Source of the DNA: Candidatus Wallbacteria bacterium
GTDB taxonomy: Bacteria > Muiribacteriota > JAQTZZ01
Direction of reading: 5' to 3'
NCBI GenBank assembly: GCA_028687545.1
Contig: JAQTZZ010000004.1
Span: 95,979-159,978, forward strand
Length of the DNA stretch: 64,000 nt
Shown here: positions 16,321 through 25,072 of the stretch, piece after piece
Layout: each line of letters begins with the position of its first letter
How positions within the stretch are numbered: position 1 is the first letter of the stretch
Translations under genes and position numbers: made by a program
Notes under the pieces: generated by a model
Told to the model about the DNA's origin: nothing
What the model saw: only the letters and a program-made list of their open reading frames with translations
Database searches by the model: none

Positions 16321-18335
16321 TGGATGGCCTCCAGAATATTTTTCAGTTCAGTCCAGTCGGAGTCGAGGTCGGGCGGCATGGAGCTCAGCCGCTCAGTCTT
16401 TAAAATCCTGAGTGCCTGAGAATAATCTCCCAACTGAACATAGCAGTTGGCAAGATAAAAAGCAAGCTGTGGATTGTCCCTGGCGATTTTCCGGCAGGCT
16501 TCGAATTGTGTGCAGGCTTCTTTGAATTTATGGGATTTATAAACCGACAAAGCTGTGGAAAGCGGCTTTTCAATCGTGGCTGAAATGAGGGAGAGATCAT
16601 TGTCCTGGCTTAGAAAATAGATCATGCCGGCTGAGATGGAAAAGGAGAGGATTTCCATTGTTTCAGAAATAAACAGGGGCTGGAATTTGCCGGAGACCGT
16701 GTCCAGGGCGAGGAGTGAGCCGGATTCCTTGATCCAGAGAAGGTTGTTCTGGTCGAATCCGGCGCTGGAGGGGGCGGTCAGGTTTCTGCCGAATGAAATT
16801 TTCCTCTGGAAGTCTCCCTGATTGTTGAATTGGAGCAAAGCTTCCGGATCCAGCACGAAAAGCTGGGACAAATTGTCGATTGCTATACTGAAGGCATTTC
16901 TGAAGAAACGCTCTCGCGGCTCCACATTGTCTGACAGGTTCCCCAGCTGGAAACCGAGGCTGCCCTGATCGCTGTATTTCAGGACCATCTGTTTTTCTTT
17001 GTTGAAAAGATACAGTGACTCGTCCGGCCCGATCAGCAGCTGATCGAGCTTTGAGAAAGGAAGCCGTGTGCTCTGGCCTGAAGGAGTGAACTGTTGATTC
17101 AGATACTTGGGTGTGATTTTCTCGATATTGCCGTTGTAGCGATTCACGAAGTACAGGTTGCCTTCAAGGTCGAAAGTCAGGTTGGAATCCTTGGCAAAGG
17201 AGGCCGAGTTGTCGAGGATACTCTGGACTATGTTCAGGGTGGCTTCGCTGATCACCTTAAGCAGCTGGGTATGGAGGTCGGCCATCAGGTAATTGCCTTC
17301 CGCATCCTTGAACAGCAGCAGGTCGTAATACTGGCTGATCAACTCGTAGTTTTTGATTTTCCGCCCCTCGCGGGAGTAAAGTTTCAGGCTGTTCCTGCCC
17401 TGGATCAGGAAATGGTTGTCATAAGTGGGAATGAAGTCGACGATTTCCTCACCGGGATTGATTGCCAGACTTTCGATCTGGCCGTTTTCCAGCAGATGAA
17501 AGATTTTGCCGCCGCTTTCGTAATAGAGGGAGGGGACTTTGGCCCGCTTGAGTCTGCTGATCTTAGCGTTGCGGGTGAGGAATTTCTTGCTCAGTTTGAG
17601 TTTCTGGTCGTAGCAAAGCAGGTTCCCTTCGCTCAGGAGGTAGATACCGGTTCCAGGGTCCACCAGGTATTTCTGATAAGAGGTTTCAATCTTGTTTGCC
17701 AGCTTGCCGTCGTTCTGAAAGAGCAGAATCTTGCCTGGATAGAAAAGGAGAATCCCTCCGTTTTCGAAGGTTTCAATGCCTGACAAACCATAGGTGGAAC
17801 TTTCGAAGGACGAGATTTTTTTCCCGTTGAAATTGTAGTAAGTGATTTCCGGGAAATCATAATTATACTGGAAAATTCCTTGTTCGGTCAGGGACAGGCA
17901 GTGTCCGTTGTGATACTTGTCTTCGTTGAGCTGGCCGAGGAAATTCTTGCTGTGTTCGAGATCGAAGGACAATTTGACTATCTTGTTCTTGTTGGCATCG
18001 TTGAAATAGATGGAATCCCTGCCGATGGCGAAGTTGTTGATGGAAAGTTCCTGGTCTGAATAGGTGGAGAGCTTGCCTGTTTCGAGATTGTAGGATTTGA
18101 TGTTCGAATGCAATCTGGAAAAAAAATAGGCGATCGGAGCATCCACGTAAAACGGAGAATCTTCCACATCGCCGCTCTTGATCGGAAGGGTGTGGCGGTC
18201 TGAAACTTTGATCTCAATGAACTCTTCCTGAAAGGGGTAGTTTTTATCCGCAAACTTGATCAGGTCGACAGCCTGCTTTTCCTTGCCGCAGCCAGTCAGA
18301 ATCAGCAGCAGAAAAATTGCGGAAAAGATTCTCAT
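16317..18335 (-). CDS. Large lipoprotein with propeller-like repeats and a C-terminal TPR
   Basis: 672 aa. MRIFSAIFLLLILTGCGKEK gives a lipobox at LTGC. The body (about 40-600) is a string of short beta-rich repeats of the type 'YF.N..NGNIEKI', suggesting one or two beta-propellers. The last 75 residues form TPR-like helices (FKEACTQFEACRKIA, QLAFYLANCYVQLGDYSQAL). The ATG at 18335 overlaps the stop of the NHL gene; longer in-frame readings would bury the signal peptide. I do not recognise a specific family; a structural or sensory role at the envelope is likely. Confidence 0.82.
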   Translation of the reverse strand: MRIFSAIFLLLILTGCGKEKQAVDLIKFADKNYPFQEEFIEIKVSDRHTLPIKSGDVEDSPFYVDAPIAYFFSRLHSNIKSYNLETGKLSTYSDQELSINNFAIGRDSIYFNDANKNKIVKLSFDLEHSKNFLGQLNEDKYHNGHCLSLTEQGIFQYNYDFPEITYYNFNGKKISSFESSTYGLSGIETFENGGILLFYPGKILLFQNDGKLANKIETSYQKYLVDPGTGIYLLSEGNLLCYDQKLKLSKKFLTRNAKISRLKRAKVPSLYYESGGKIFHLLENGQIESLAINPGEEIVDFIPTYDNHFLIQGRNSLKLYSREGRKIKNYELISQYYDLLLFKDAEGNYLMADLHTQLLKVISEATLNIVQSILDNSASFAKDSNLTFDLEGNLYFVNRYNGNIEKITPKYLNQQFTPSGQSTRLPFSKLDQLLIGPDESLYLFNKEKQMVLKYSDQGSLGFQLGNLSDNVEPRERFFRNAFSIAIDNLSQLFVLDPEALLQFNNQGDFQRKISFGRNLTAPSSAGFDQNNLLWIKESGSLLALDTVSGKFQPLFISETMEILSFSISAGMIYFLSQDNDLSLISATIEKPLSTALSVYKSHKFKEACTQFEACRKIARDNPQLAFYLANCYVQLGDYSQALRILKTERLSSMPPDLDSDWTELKNILEAIQ

Positions 18336-19528
18336 CCTGGAGCCTTGGCTTCCGGGCTGAGCTTGATGGATGCGAAACCAGGCAGCAGATACAGCAGATG
18401 GCCCTGTGAATTGTCGGTGACTACCAGAAAATCGCCGTTCTGGATGATGCCGAAGAGTTCCCCGCAGTCCGGAATCGGGAATTCTCCGATCAGGTGAAGA
18501 CATTTATCGAAAACTGCAATTCTGTCCCGCACAGTCAGCAGAATCAGGGATTCGAAAATGGAAACACCCCGACCTGTGCCGAAATTGTCGGGGAATTGAC
18601 CCTGTGCCTGAAATCCGCCATTTTCGTCGAATTTCTGCAACCTGTGGTTACCGGAGTCGATCACAAAAAGGCTTTGATCGGCGGCGGCGATTGAGCAGGG
18701 GCGGATGAACTGCCCTGGAGCCTGTCCATAGTTCCCGATCTTCAGAAGCAGGTATCCGTTGGAGTCATACTTTTTCAGGCGGTGGTTTTCTGAGTCTACT
18801 ACATAGAGGTTTTTCTGATCGTCAAGGGCGAGGTCCAGCGGGGTATCAAATTCGTTGCGGCCATTGCCGTATTTTCCGAAAAATCTCAGCATGTTGCCGA
18901 ATCTGTCGAATTTGACGATCCTGTGGTTTTCCCGGTCAGCGATGAAAATTTCGGTGGCTACCGCGATCCCTTCAGGATGGTTGAATCTGGCCAGACTCCC
19001 TGAGTTGAAGATCTCATTCTCACTGCTTGCGATATCCGTGGCTACCCCGAAGCTGCCGAACTGGGAGACAAAGCTGCCGGACTGGTCGAAGACCTGAACT
19101 CTGTCGTTGCCTGTATCGGAAACATAGATCCGGCCGAGCTTATCCCGGGTCAGGTAAGTGGGATTGAGAAAGCAGCCGTTCTGAATCCCCCTTCCACCTA
19201 CACTGTGGATCACTCTGCCTGGAGAGAAGATTGAAAACCGGGCCGGCAGGCTGGTTTTGATTTCCCGGGTGCCGGAGATGATAAAGCTCTCCACAGTCCC
19301 GGTTTCAAGTTGAACCGCATAGGGCTGGTCGGCATGGAACACCACTTCTGCCGATCCATTGCCTGGCAGGATTTTCATGGAAAAACCGAGACCTTCAGGT
19401 TTGATGATGGTTTCGCGGGTCAGGGTTAAATCGAGCGCGAATCTTTGAGACGGAATTTCAGCGGATTGAATGCTGAATTCCGAAAACAACAGCACCAAAA
19501 GAACAAGAAAGCCGACTTTTGTCCGCAT
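18332..19528 (-). CDS. Secreted NHL-repeat beta-propeller protein
   Basis: 398 aa with a signal peptide (MRTKVGFLVLLVLLFSEF). Residues about 110-330 carry NHL repeats (IYVSDTGNDRVQVFD, IFIADRENHRIVKFDRFG, LYVVDSENHRLKKYDSNG, LFVIDSGNHRLQKFDENG), which build a propeller that binds proteins or glycans. It is the first gene of the four-gene operon. There is no Shine-Dalgarno site; a consensus promoter sits directly against the ATG, predicting a leaderless mRNA. Confidence 0.88.
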   Translation of the reverse strand: MRTKVGFLVLLVLLFSEFSIQSAEIPSQRFALDLTLTRETIIKPEGLGFSMKILPGNGSAEVVFHADQPYAVQLETGTVESFIISGTREIKTSLPARFSIFSPGRVIHSVGGRGIQNGCFLNPTYLTRDKLGRIYVSDTGNDRVQVFDQSGSFVSQFGSFGVATDIASSENEIFNSGSLARFNHPEGIAVATEIFIADRENHRIVKFDRFGNMLRFFGKYGNGRNEFDTPLDLALDDQKNLYVVDSENHRLKKYDSNGYLLLKIGNYGQAPGQFIRPCSIAAADQSLFVIDSGNHRLQKFDENGGFQAQGQFPDNFGTGRGVSIFESLILLTVRDRIAVFDKCLHLIGEFPIPDCGELFGIIQNGDFLVVTDNSQGHLLYLLPGFASIKLSPEAKAPG

Positions 19529-19534
19529 GAGTCA

Positions 19535-19564
19535 ATTTTAACGGGAAAACACAGCGGTTGTCAA
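19535..19564 (-). promoter_or_regulatory. Strong promoter giving a leaderless NHL-operon mRNA
   Basis: Minus strand: perfect TTGACA (19564-19559), an 18-nt spacer and TAAAAT (19540-19535), then TGACTC and the ATG. The gap from -10 to the start codon is 6 nt, so the predicted +1 is the A of the ATG. Confidence 0.7.
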
Positions 19565-19576
19565 AAGAAATTAAAG

Positions 19577-20485
19577 TTAAAAATCTGCGATTCTGGAAAC
19601 AAATTCCGGGTGTACCACGAACGGGTTTCGGTTTTTCTGGTACTGGGCGATCTTAGCGTCGCGCTGAATTTCATAGTCATCCGGCGGATCCTGCTCGTTC
19701 CAGGCTTTTAGTATCTTTTCTTCCTGGTCGTCCACAGGTTTGTTGTATCTGATTGCAAAATAAAAGGTAGCTCTTGCGATATCGCCTTTTGAGCTATCCC
19801 TAGGTTCGAAAATGTGATTGGCGTATTTGCTGCCGCCCACGCTCCAGGTGGCCTGGGAATCAGGCACGATTCCGAATGGATAATTGGCGCGGACGTTATT
19901 GGCTTTGGAGTCAGTGGGCAGAAGATGATGCATATCTGATTTGGCGATCCCGGTAGCGCCTTCGGATTGTGGCCAGACGTGTTCAATGTTCATTACTGTG
20001 TCAGGGGGAAGGGTACTGGTTACGATTACCTGCTTGCCTTCGTAATAATCAGTCACAACGCTGTTGGTGTTATCAACTGTGGTGAAGATGATCTTGCGGG
20101 CATTTGTGTATGAAACTGAAGTGTAGCTGCGGCCGGTGATTTCGTTGAGTTTGCTTTTCAGGGCTTCGTCTTTGAGACCTGAGCATTCCGAAAATTCATC
20201 GCTTGTAACTGCAAGCGGTGTGCTGTCTATGGCTGCTCTGCTGGATTCAAGGGAAAAGAAAACCAGCTGATCGAGTTTTTCCTGAAGCGGAACTGTTTCT
20301 GAAAGCGTCAACTTTCCTGATTGAACAAGTAATTCCAGCTGAGAACTGATCTCAGTCTGGAGTTTCAGTTTGTAGCTATCGTTGAAAAATAGTGAGGGAT
20401 CGGTTTTCGCTGCAGGGTCTGCATTGAGGGAGATTGAAATCAGGATCACTGCGATGATGGTTTTTACTTTGATACTCACAAACAT
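19577..20485 (-). CDS. Secreted endonuclease I-type nuclease (His-Me finger)
   Basis: 302 aa with a signal peptide (MFVSIKVKTIIAVILISISLN). The catalytic region holds MNIEHVWPQS, the His-Me finger motif of the EndA/NucM family, followed by DMHHLLPTDSKANNVRANYP and FEPRDSSKGDIARATFYFA, all typical of the family. It should cut DNA non-specifically in the periplasm or outside the cell. An AAGGAG site precedes the ATG. It is separate from the NHL operon, whose promoter lies just past its stop. Confidence 0.9.
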   Translation of the reverse strand: MFVSIKVKTIIAVILISISLNADPAAKTDPSLFFNDSYKLKLQTEISSQLELLVQSGKLTLSETVPLQEKLDQLVFFSLESSRAAIDSTPLAVTSDEFSECSGLKDEALKSKLNEITGRSYTSVSYTNARKIIFTTVDNTNSVVTDYYEGKQVIVTSTLPPDTVMNIEHVWPQSEGATGIAKSDMHHLLPTDSKANNVRANYPFGIVPDSQATWSVGGSKYANHIFEPRDSSKGDIARATFYFAIRYNKPVDDQEEKILKAWNEQDPPDDYEIQRDAKIAQYQKNRNPFVVHPEFVSRIADF

Positions 20486-20624
20486 ACATTCTCCTTGATA
20501 CTATAAACTTCATTACACCATACATAATTTTAATCCGGAAACAGACCAGAGTCAAGCAAAGCCGTGTTACAAATTGTTACAAATATGCATTCTAAAAACG
20601 ATTGACCTGCAACCGATTACGACT

Positions 20625-20650
20625 ATTCGAATTAAAACATTAATCCGAAT
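20625..20650 (+). promoter_or_regulatory. 11-bp inverted repeat in the 265-bp divergent spacer (candidate operator)
   Basis: ATTCGAATTAA (20625-20635) and TTAATCCGAAT (20640-20650) pair at 10 of 11 positions around AACA. It lies between endonuclease I and the secreted gene at 20751. A weak TTGACC (20602-20607) with TATTCG (20624-20629) overlaps it. The rest of 20486-20750 is AT-rich and includes a direct repeat GTTACAAAT near 20567-20584; I see no gene in it. Confidence 0.45.
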
Positions 20651-20750
20651 GGATACGCGTTGCAGCATTTTGTAACTGGAATCTCAATCCCGAATCATAA
20701 ATGATTGGAACAAGAAAAGGACAATAAGTCCAAAAAAAACTGGAGGAAAA

Positions 20751-21506
20751 ATGAACAAATGGAGTCAGAAGGTGTTGTGCCTAATGCTGGGAGTGATCAT
20801 GATGTCCGCTGGAATAGTCCATGCCGGGACTTTCACCAGCATAGTAAACGTCACTGTCTGGAAAACCGCGGCCCCGGCCGACACTACTTTCTACACCTAT
20901 CTTCAGGGAACTTTCGACAGCGAGAAGCAGGCCCTGGAAGCAGCCAAAGCCAATACAGACGCTGCAGTGGATGCTGCAGTAACTCAGGCTATGGTATTGC
21001 TCAAGGCAGATGCCGCTGATCTGCAGTATTCTGTAACTTATGCTGCCTCTTTCAGAGCCCCCAAAGCCGCCAGAATGCCGAGCCATCAGCCCGGAGACAC
21101 CTGGAACAACAACAATCAGCCGGTACATCAGCCGAGCGATAACTGGAATAACGAGCAGCAGCAGTGGGAAAACGGCATCAACCAGTTCCTGAACGGTACG
21201 GATGATCAGAACAACGGGAATTGTGGATTCAAATATGAATATCTGAAGGGCCTGTACGACACCGCCCAGCAGGCGCTGGCAGCAGCCGAAGCCAATCAGG
21301 CAGCTGCGATCGAAGCCGCCACTCCACAGGCAGTGAAGCAGCTTCACGCTACCGCAGACAAACTGACCTTCACCTGCGCATTCTCAGCAGTACCCAAGGG
21401 AACCCCTGACCTGATCCCGAACAATGGCATTAATGGCGGATATCACTATGTTTACAATCACGGGCCGTTCGCCAGCCTGGTGACTGTCTTTGCCAAACTG
21501 AAGTAA
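20751..21506 (+). CDS. Secreted protein of unknown function with an internal duplication
   Basis: 251 aa with a signal peptide (MNKWSQKVLCLMLGVIMMSAGIVHA). Residues 47-101 and 160-214 are two copies of one Ala-rich helical module ending in a beta strand: YTYLQGTFDSEKQALEAA versus YEYLKGLYDTAQQALAAA. Between them is a polar tandem repeat, HQPGDTWNNNNQPV then HQPSDNWNNEQQQ (113-138). The N-terminal strand GTFTSIVNVTVWK (26-38) resembles the C-terminal strand GPFASLVTVFAK (238-249). I recognise no family. It has a good site (GGAGG) and its own terminator, so it is a single-gene unit. A secreted structural or binding role is a guess. Confidence 0.8.
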   Translation: MNKWSQKVLCLMLGVIMMSAGIVHAGTFTSIVNVTVWKTAAPADTTFYTYLQGTFDSEKQALEAAKANTDAAVDAAVTQAMVLLKADAADLQYSVTYAASFRAPKAARMPSHQPGDTWNNNNQPVHQPSDNWNNEQQQWENGINQFLNGTDDQNNGNCGFKYEYLKGLYDTAQQALAAAEANQAAAIEAATPQAVKQLHATADKLTFTCAFSAVPKGTPDLIPNNGINGGYHYVYNHGPFASLVTVFAKLK

Positions 21507-21539
21507 TACTCAGTCCTCTCCTGAACTCAAAATACTTTT

Positions 21540-21565
21540 GAGACCCGCAAGGGTCTCTTTTTTTT
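21540..21565 (+). terminator. Intrinsic terminator after the duplicated secreted protein
   Basis: A perfect 7-bp stem GAGACCC/GGGTCTC with a GCAA tetraloop (21540-21557) is followed by eight T. Confidence 0.93.
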
Positions 21566-21582
21566 GCTGACCACATCCTCAA

Positions 21583-22215
21583 TCAAAGAAAAAAATAATT
21601 ATAAATGATCCCGGTCAGGTTGACTGTCGCATGGGCGGCCAGGCAATATCCCAGGCCTTTCCTGATTCTGAAGTAGCCGAGCAGATAGCCCAGATAAAAA
21701 ACCACCAGCAGCTGACGGAGCGAATAAGGATGGGTGATCGTGAAAATCAGTGCGCTGAGGATGATCGACAGCAGCGGTCTTTTGAACAATTCGTTCAGCG
21801 AGTCGATGATCAGACCTCGAAACAGAAGCTCTTCAGCCAGAGGTCCCAGCAGCACTCCCACGATCAGCATGAAGAGGAATTCCGCCGTTGTCTTCGGGAT
21901 CAGGTAAGCCGGTTCAGGTTCCCGGAACAGGTGCTGGAGTATCAAAAAGGTTGAAACAGAGAACGTGAGCCAGCAGGTCAGATTGAAGAGCCGGCAGATC
22001 CTGATCCTGAACTGGGGAAGATATCTTGCCAAGTCACCACTGAATGAACAGAAAATGACAATGCAGAGGCTGCCTGACAGCGAGGAAATGAAATATGCAT
22101 AAGTTCTGGTAATGCCGGGCAGGAAAAATCCAGGCAGACCTCCTGCCAGCAGGCATAAAAACCAAAGCAACAGCAGTAGAAGGGTCCTGGCCAGACAGTC
22201 ATTCGAATTAGGCAA
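21583..22215 (-). CDS. CPBP-family intramembrane metalloprotease
   Basis: About 210 aa, 5-6 membrane helices. The catalytic motif EELLFRG (EExxxR), a following THP and a final HATVN histidine/asparagine pair are those of the CAAX/bacteriocin-processing (Abi) proteases. Substrate unknown. The start is unclear: TTG at 22215 has GGGA at good spacing and overlaps the upstream stop by 8 nt; TTG at 22248 would add 11 residues but has no site. It is cotranscribed with the amidohydrolase gene upstream. Confidence 0.85.
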   Translation of the reverse strand: MPNSNDCLARTLLLLLLWFLCLLAGGLPGFFLPGITRTYAYFISSLSGSLCIVIFCSFSGDLARYLPQFRIRICRLFNLTCWLTFSVSTFLILQHLFREPEPAYLIPKTTAEFLFMLIVGVLLGPLAEELLFRGLIIDSLNELFKRPLLSIILSALIFTITHPYSLRQLLVVFYLGYLLGYFRIRKGLGYCLAAHATVNLTGIIYNYFFL

Positions 22216-23596
22216 ATTTGATCCCAGTATTCCGAGAGGCTTTTTCAATCATTTTTTCTGAGAGCCGGTTGGCTTTTTTCGTGACAGAGGCTTCCCTGAT
22301 ATTCACTAATTTTCCGTTTTCCACTACGATTTTCCCGTTGACTATGGTGTACCGCGCAACATGCGAAGCCCCGGCGAAGACCAGGGCTGCAACTGGATCG
22401 TTGCTCGACCCGGCATACCAGATCCTGTTCAGGTCGAAAGCCGCGAGGTCAGCGGCAGATCCTGGTTCCAGCCTTCCAAGTTCAGGCGACTGGAAAACTC
22501 CGGCCCCGCCTTGTGTGGCTATTTTCAAAGTGTCGTAAGCCGTGATCGAGTCCACACCCCATTTCACTCGATGCGAGAGCAGGCACTGGCGCAATTCACC
22601 AAGCATGTCCGAACTGTCGTTGCTGGCAGAACCGTCCACTGCCATGCTGACCGGGACACCGGCTTTCAGCATCTGAGGCACTGGTGCGATGCCTGAACCG
22701 AGGCGCATGTTGGAAGTGGGGCAGTGGGCTACTCCAGTGCCGGTTTTGGCCATTTTATTGATTTCCCTGTCATTAAGATGCACACAATGCGCGAACCAGA
22801 CATCAGGACCAAGCCATCCTACGGATTCCATATAATCCACCGGACGTTTGCCGAATTTCTGCAGGCAGAACTGCTCTTCGTCGATGGTTTCGGCGATATG
22901 GGTGTGCAGTAAGACTTTTTTATGTTTGCGGGCGAATTCAGCCGTTTCTCTCAGGCTTCTGGTGGTGATGGAGAAGGGAGAACAGGGCGAGAGATTGATC
23001 CTGGTCATGGCGAAGGGTTTAGGATCGTGATATTTCCGGATCAGACGCGCGCAGTCAGCCAGGATAACTTCTTCAGTCTGGATCACATCATCAGGTGGAA
23101 GTCCGCCATCTTTTTTGGAGAGAGTCATGCTGCCGCGGGTTGGGTAAAAACGGATGCCGAGCTCTGCTGCGGCCTTGATTTCAGCATCGATCAGCTGCGG
23201 GCCGGCTTTCTTGGGAAACAGATAATGGTGATCTGTGGAGCAGGTGCAGCCGGTGAGGAGCAGTTCGCCGAGTCCGACTAATGCCCCGTAGTAAACGCTT
23301 TCCTCATCGATTTCCCGCCAGGCTTCATAGAGGTTGATCAGCCAGTCGAAAAGCTTGGAGTTCTGCACTAGCGGGATATTGCGGAACAGAGTCTGATAAA
23401 GATGATGATGGGTATTGATCATGCCAGGGATCACGACCAGGTTTTTTCCATTGATCACCCGCTCGACTGGGTCTGTGATTTCAGGAGCGATTTTCTTGAT
23501 TTTATTTCCTTCGATCAGAATCGAATGGCCTGTGAGAATCTCATCTTTCTGATTCATGGTGACAATTTTCCAGGCGTTTTTTATCAGAATGCTCAT
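22208..23596 (-). CDS. 8-oxoguanine deaminase-like amidohydrolase
   Basis: 462-aa zinc/iron-dependent amidohydrolase. Metal ligands follow the family order: HHH in NTHHHLYQTL, HTHIAE, HCVHL and D in VDGSASND. The blocks TGCTCSTDHHYLF, SRGS-like TRGSMTLSKKDGGLPPD and TGVAHCPTSNMRL are close to those of characterised 8-oxoguanine deaminases (EC 3.5.4.32) and set it apart from guanine deaminase and the triazine hydrolases. Likely role: salvage or clearance of oxidised guanine, or of a related aminated heterocycle. GGAGGGG precedes the ATG. Confidence 0.85.
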   Translation of the reverse strand: MSILIKNAWKIVTMNQKDEILTGHSILIEGNKIKKIAPEITDPVERVINGKNLVVIPGMINTHHHLYQTLFRNIPLVQNSKLFDWLINLYEAWREIDEESVYYGALVGLGELLLTGCTCSTDHHYLFPKKAGPQLIDAEIKAAAELGIRFYPTRGSMTLSKKDGGLPPDDVIQTEEVILADCARLIRKYHDPKPFAMTRINLSPCSPFSITTRSLRETAEFARKHKKVLLHTHIAETIDEEQFCLQKFGKRPVDYMESVGWLGPDVWFAHCVHLNDREINKMAKTGTGVAHCPTSNMRLGSGIAPVPQMLKAGVPVSMAVDGSASNDSSDMLGELRQCLLSHRVKWGVDSITAYDTLKIATQGGAGVFQSPELGRLEPGSAADLAAFDLNRIWYAGSSNDPVAALVFAGASHVARYTIVNGKIVVENGKLVNIREASVTKKANRLSEKMIEKASRNTGIKFA

Positions 23597-23660
23597 CTCC
23601 CCTCCCCCAGGGCTTTATTGATAGTCAGTTTCATTAAATTTTAAATATTACAATCCACTA

Positions 23661-24890
23661 CTATTTTACCAAGCCGCCCTCCCGAGCGCCATGGCTTGAA
23701 AAAATCAACTTCACACACAGGGTAAAAACCGCTATTTTCAGAAGAAACATCCATGCTGACGGTGGATTGGAGAGGAAAACAACGGAAGCAGCGGCTGCAG
23801 TGAGATACCACAGAAAAGGGCAGAGCGGAAAAAAATCAAAGTCCAGGCTGCGGAATTCCCAGGCAGCCAGCCAGGCGATTCTAACCAAAGACGAACAGAG
23901 CATGGATAGAATCGGAGCTTGCAGGCCGAAGGGGATGAAATGAAAGCCAAGGTAAATACAGAAAGCTCCTGCGATCATGTCTCCTGTTGCCACAATCAAT
24001 TCCCTGTCAGGAGAATCTGCAGCCTCCGCCGTTTTCTGATAAAAAATCGAGAGCAGGAAAAAGGCCCCGAGCAGGGCGGTGATGGTTGAAGCGCTGGAAT
24101 AATTCTCTGAAATCAGGCTGAAGAATTCGCCTGAAAACAGGATGATTGCGAGATGAACTGAAAAAAGCACAGGGAAGAGCTTGAATTGCCTGTCTGCTTT
24201 GATTTCCTGCATGACAGGCAGGATCCCCGCCAGCAGGAAAGCGCTGAAATAAATCCCGGTATTTTTCAGCGTCAGAAATCTGGAAACCAGAAGTATCCCG
24301 GAAAATGTCAGAGCCCAGTTCCCGAGCGCGCCAGGAAGTGCTGAAAATCGGGGGAACATCCCGATTTTTCCGAAGCGGAAACCGAGCAGACCGTGCCGGA
24401 TGTAAACGAAAGCGGCACAGGCAGAAGAAAAAAGCGCAGCGCAGATTCCGCCGGCCAGCCAGGCATAAACACCCAGATTCCAGCCTGCCAGCAAAACAAT
24501 AGTTACTGCTACTCCGGCAATCTTTCCCCAATGAAACGCGGATTGCCCGGATTTATCCAGCCTGGAAACCAAAGTTAAGATCGGAACAATGAAATAAAAG
24601 GCATACGGTAATGCCTGGATTTTCAGATATTTGGTGCCAAAGAATGAAAAAACAAAAGCCGCAAGAATCGCGCCTGAAATACCCCAAAACAGCCTGGACC
24701 AAAAACAGGTTGAAAATTCAGGCTTATTTTTTTCGGAGATTTCTAAGCCGGGCTGGCAGAACAATCCGGAAAGCAGAGCTGAGATGGAGTAAAAAACCGC
24801 GATCATCCCGAATTCCGCAGGCGACAGGTAGCGGATGTAAAAGGGAAGCAGAAAAAGGTCTGAAAACCAAAGGCCAGGGAAAGTTTTCAA
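23661..24890 (-). CDS. Multi-helix polysaccharide flippase-like membrane protein
   Basis: 409 aa with about 11-12 hydrophobic helices. The opening LLPFYIRYLSPAEFGMIAVFYS resembles the first helix pair of Wzx/RfbX-type flippases ('ryLsp.efG...l'). The rest has low recognisable identity and is shorter than most Wzx. It starts at TTG 24890 with AAGGATC upstream, right after the DUF5989 gene. Together with the carbamoyltransferase cassette it suggests export of a decorated surface glycan or lipid-linked product. Confidence 0.7.
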   Translation of the reverse strand: MKTFPGLWFSDLFLLPFYIRYLSPAEFGMIAVFYSISALLSGLFCQPGLEISEKNKPEFSTCFWSRLFWGISGAILAAFVFSFFGTKYLKIQALPYAFYFIVPILTLVSRLDKSGQSAFHWGKIAGVAVTIVLLAGWNLGVYAWLAGGICAALFSSACAAFVYIRHGLLGFRFGKIGMFPRFSALPGALGNWALTFSGILLVSRFLTLKNTGIYFSAFLLAGILPVMQEIKADRQFKLFPVLFSVHLAIILFSGEFFSLISENYSSASTITALLGAFFLLSIFYQKTAEAADSPDRELIVATGDMIAGAFCIYLGFHFIPFGLQAPILSMLCSSLVRIAWLAAWEFRSLDFDFFPLCPFLWYLTAAAASVVFLSNPPSAWMFLLKIAVFTLCVKLIFSSHGAREGGLVK

Positions 24891-24905
24891 TTCTTTGATC
24901 CTTGT

Positions 24906-25064
24906 TTAGAACAATGTATAGATATATGGAGCCACAGCCGATCCCTGTGAAAGCGCGATCAGCACTCCCAGGAGCATCAGCATGCATACGATCGGCAGCA
25001 GCCAGTACTTCTTGCGCACCTTCAAGAAATCCCAGAATTCCAGGGCAATCGAAAATTTACTCAT
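24906..25064 (-). CDS. DUF5989 small membrane protein
   Basis: 52-aa protein, one membrane helix: MSKFSIALEFWDFLKVRKKY, then a hydrophobic stretch and a C-terminus SAVAPYIYTLF. The pattern 'EFW.FLKVRKK.WL.P' plus 'S..APFIYTLF' is that of the DUF5989 proteins that accompany NodU/TobZ-family carbamoyltransferases and SxtJ. GAGGG precedes the ATG. It lies between the SxtJ-like gene and the flippase gene, with 8 and 15 nt gaps. Function unknown. Confidence 0.85.
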   Translation of the reverse strand: MSKFSIALEFWDFLKVRKKYWLLPIVCMLMLLGVLIALSQGSAVAPYIYTLF

Positions 25065-25072
25065 ATTTCCCT

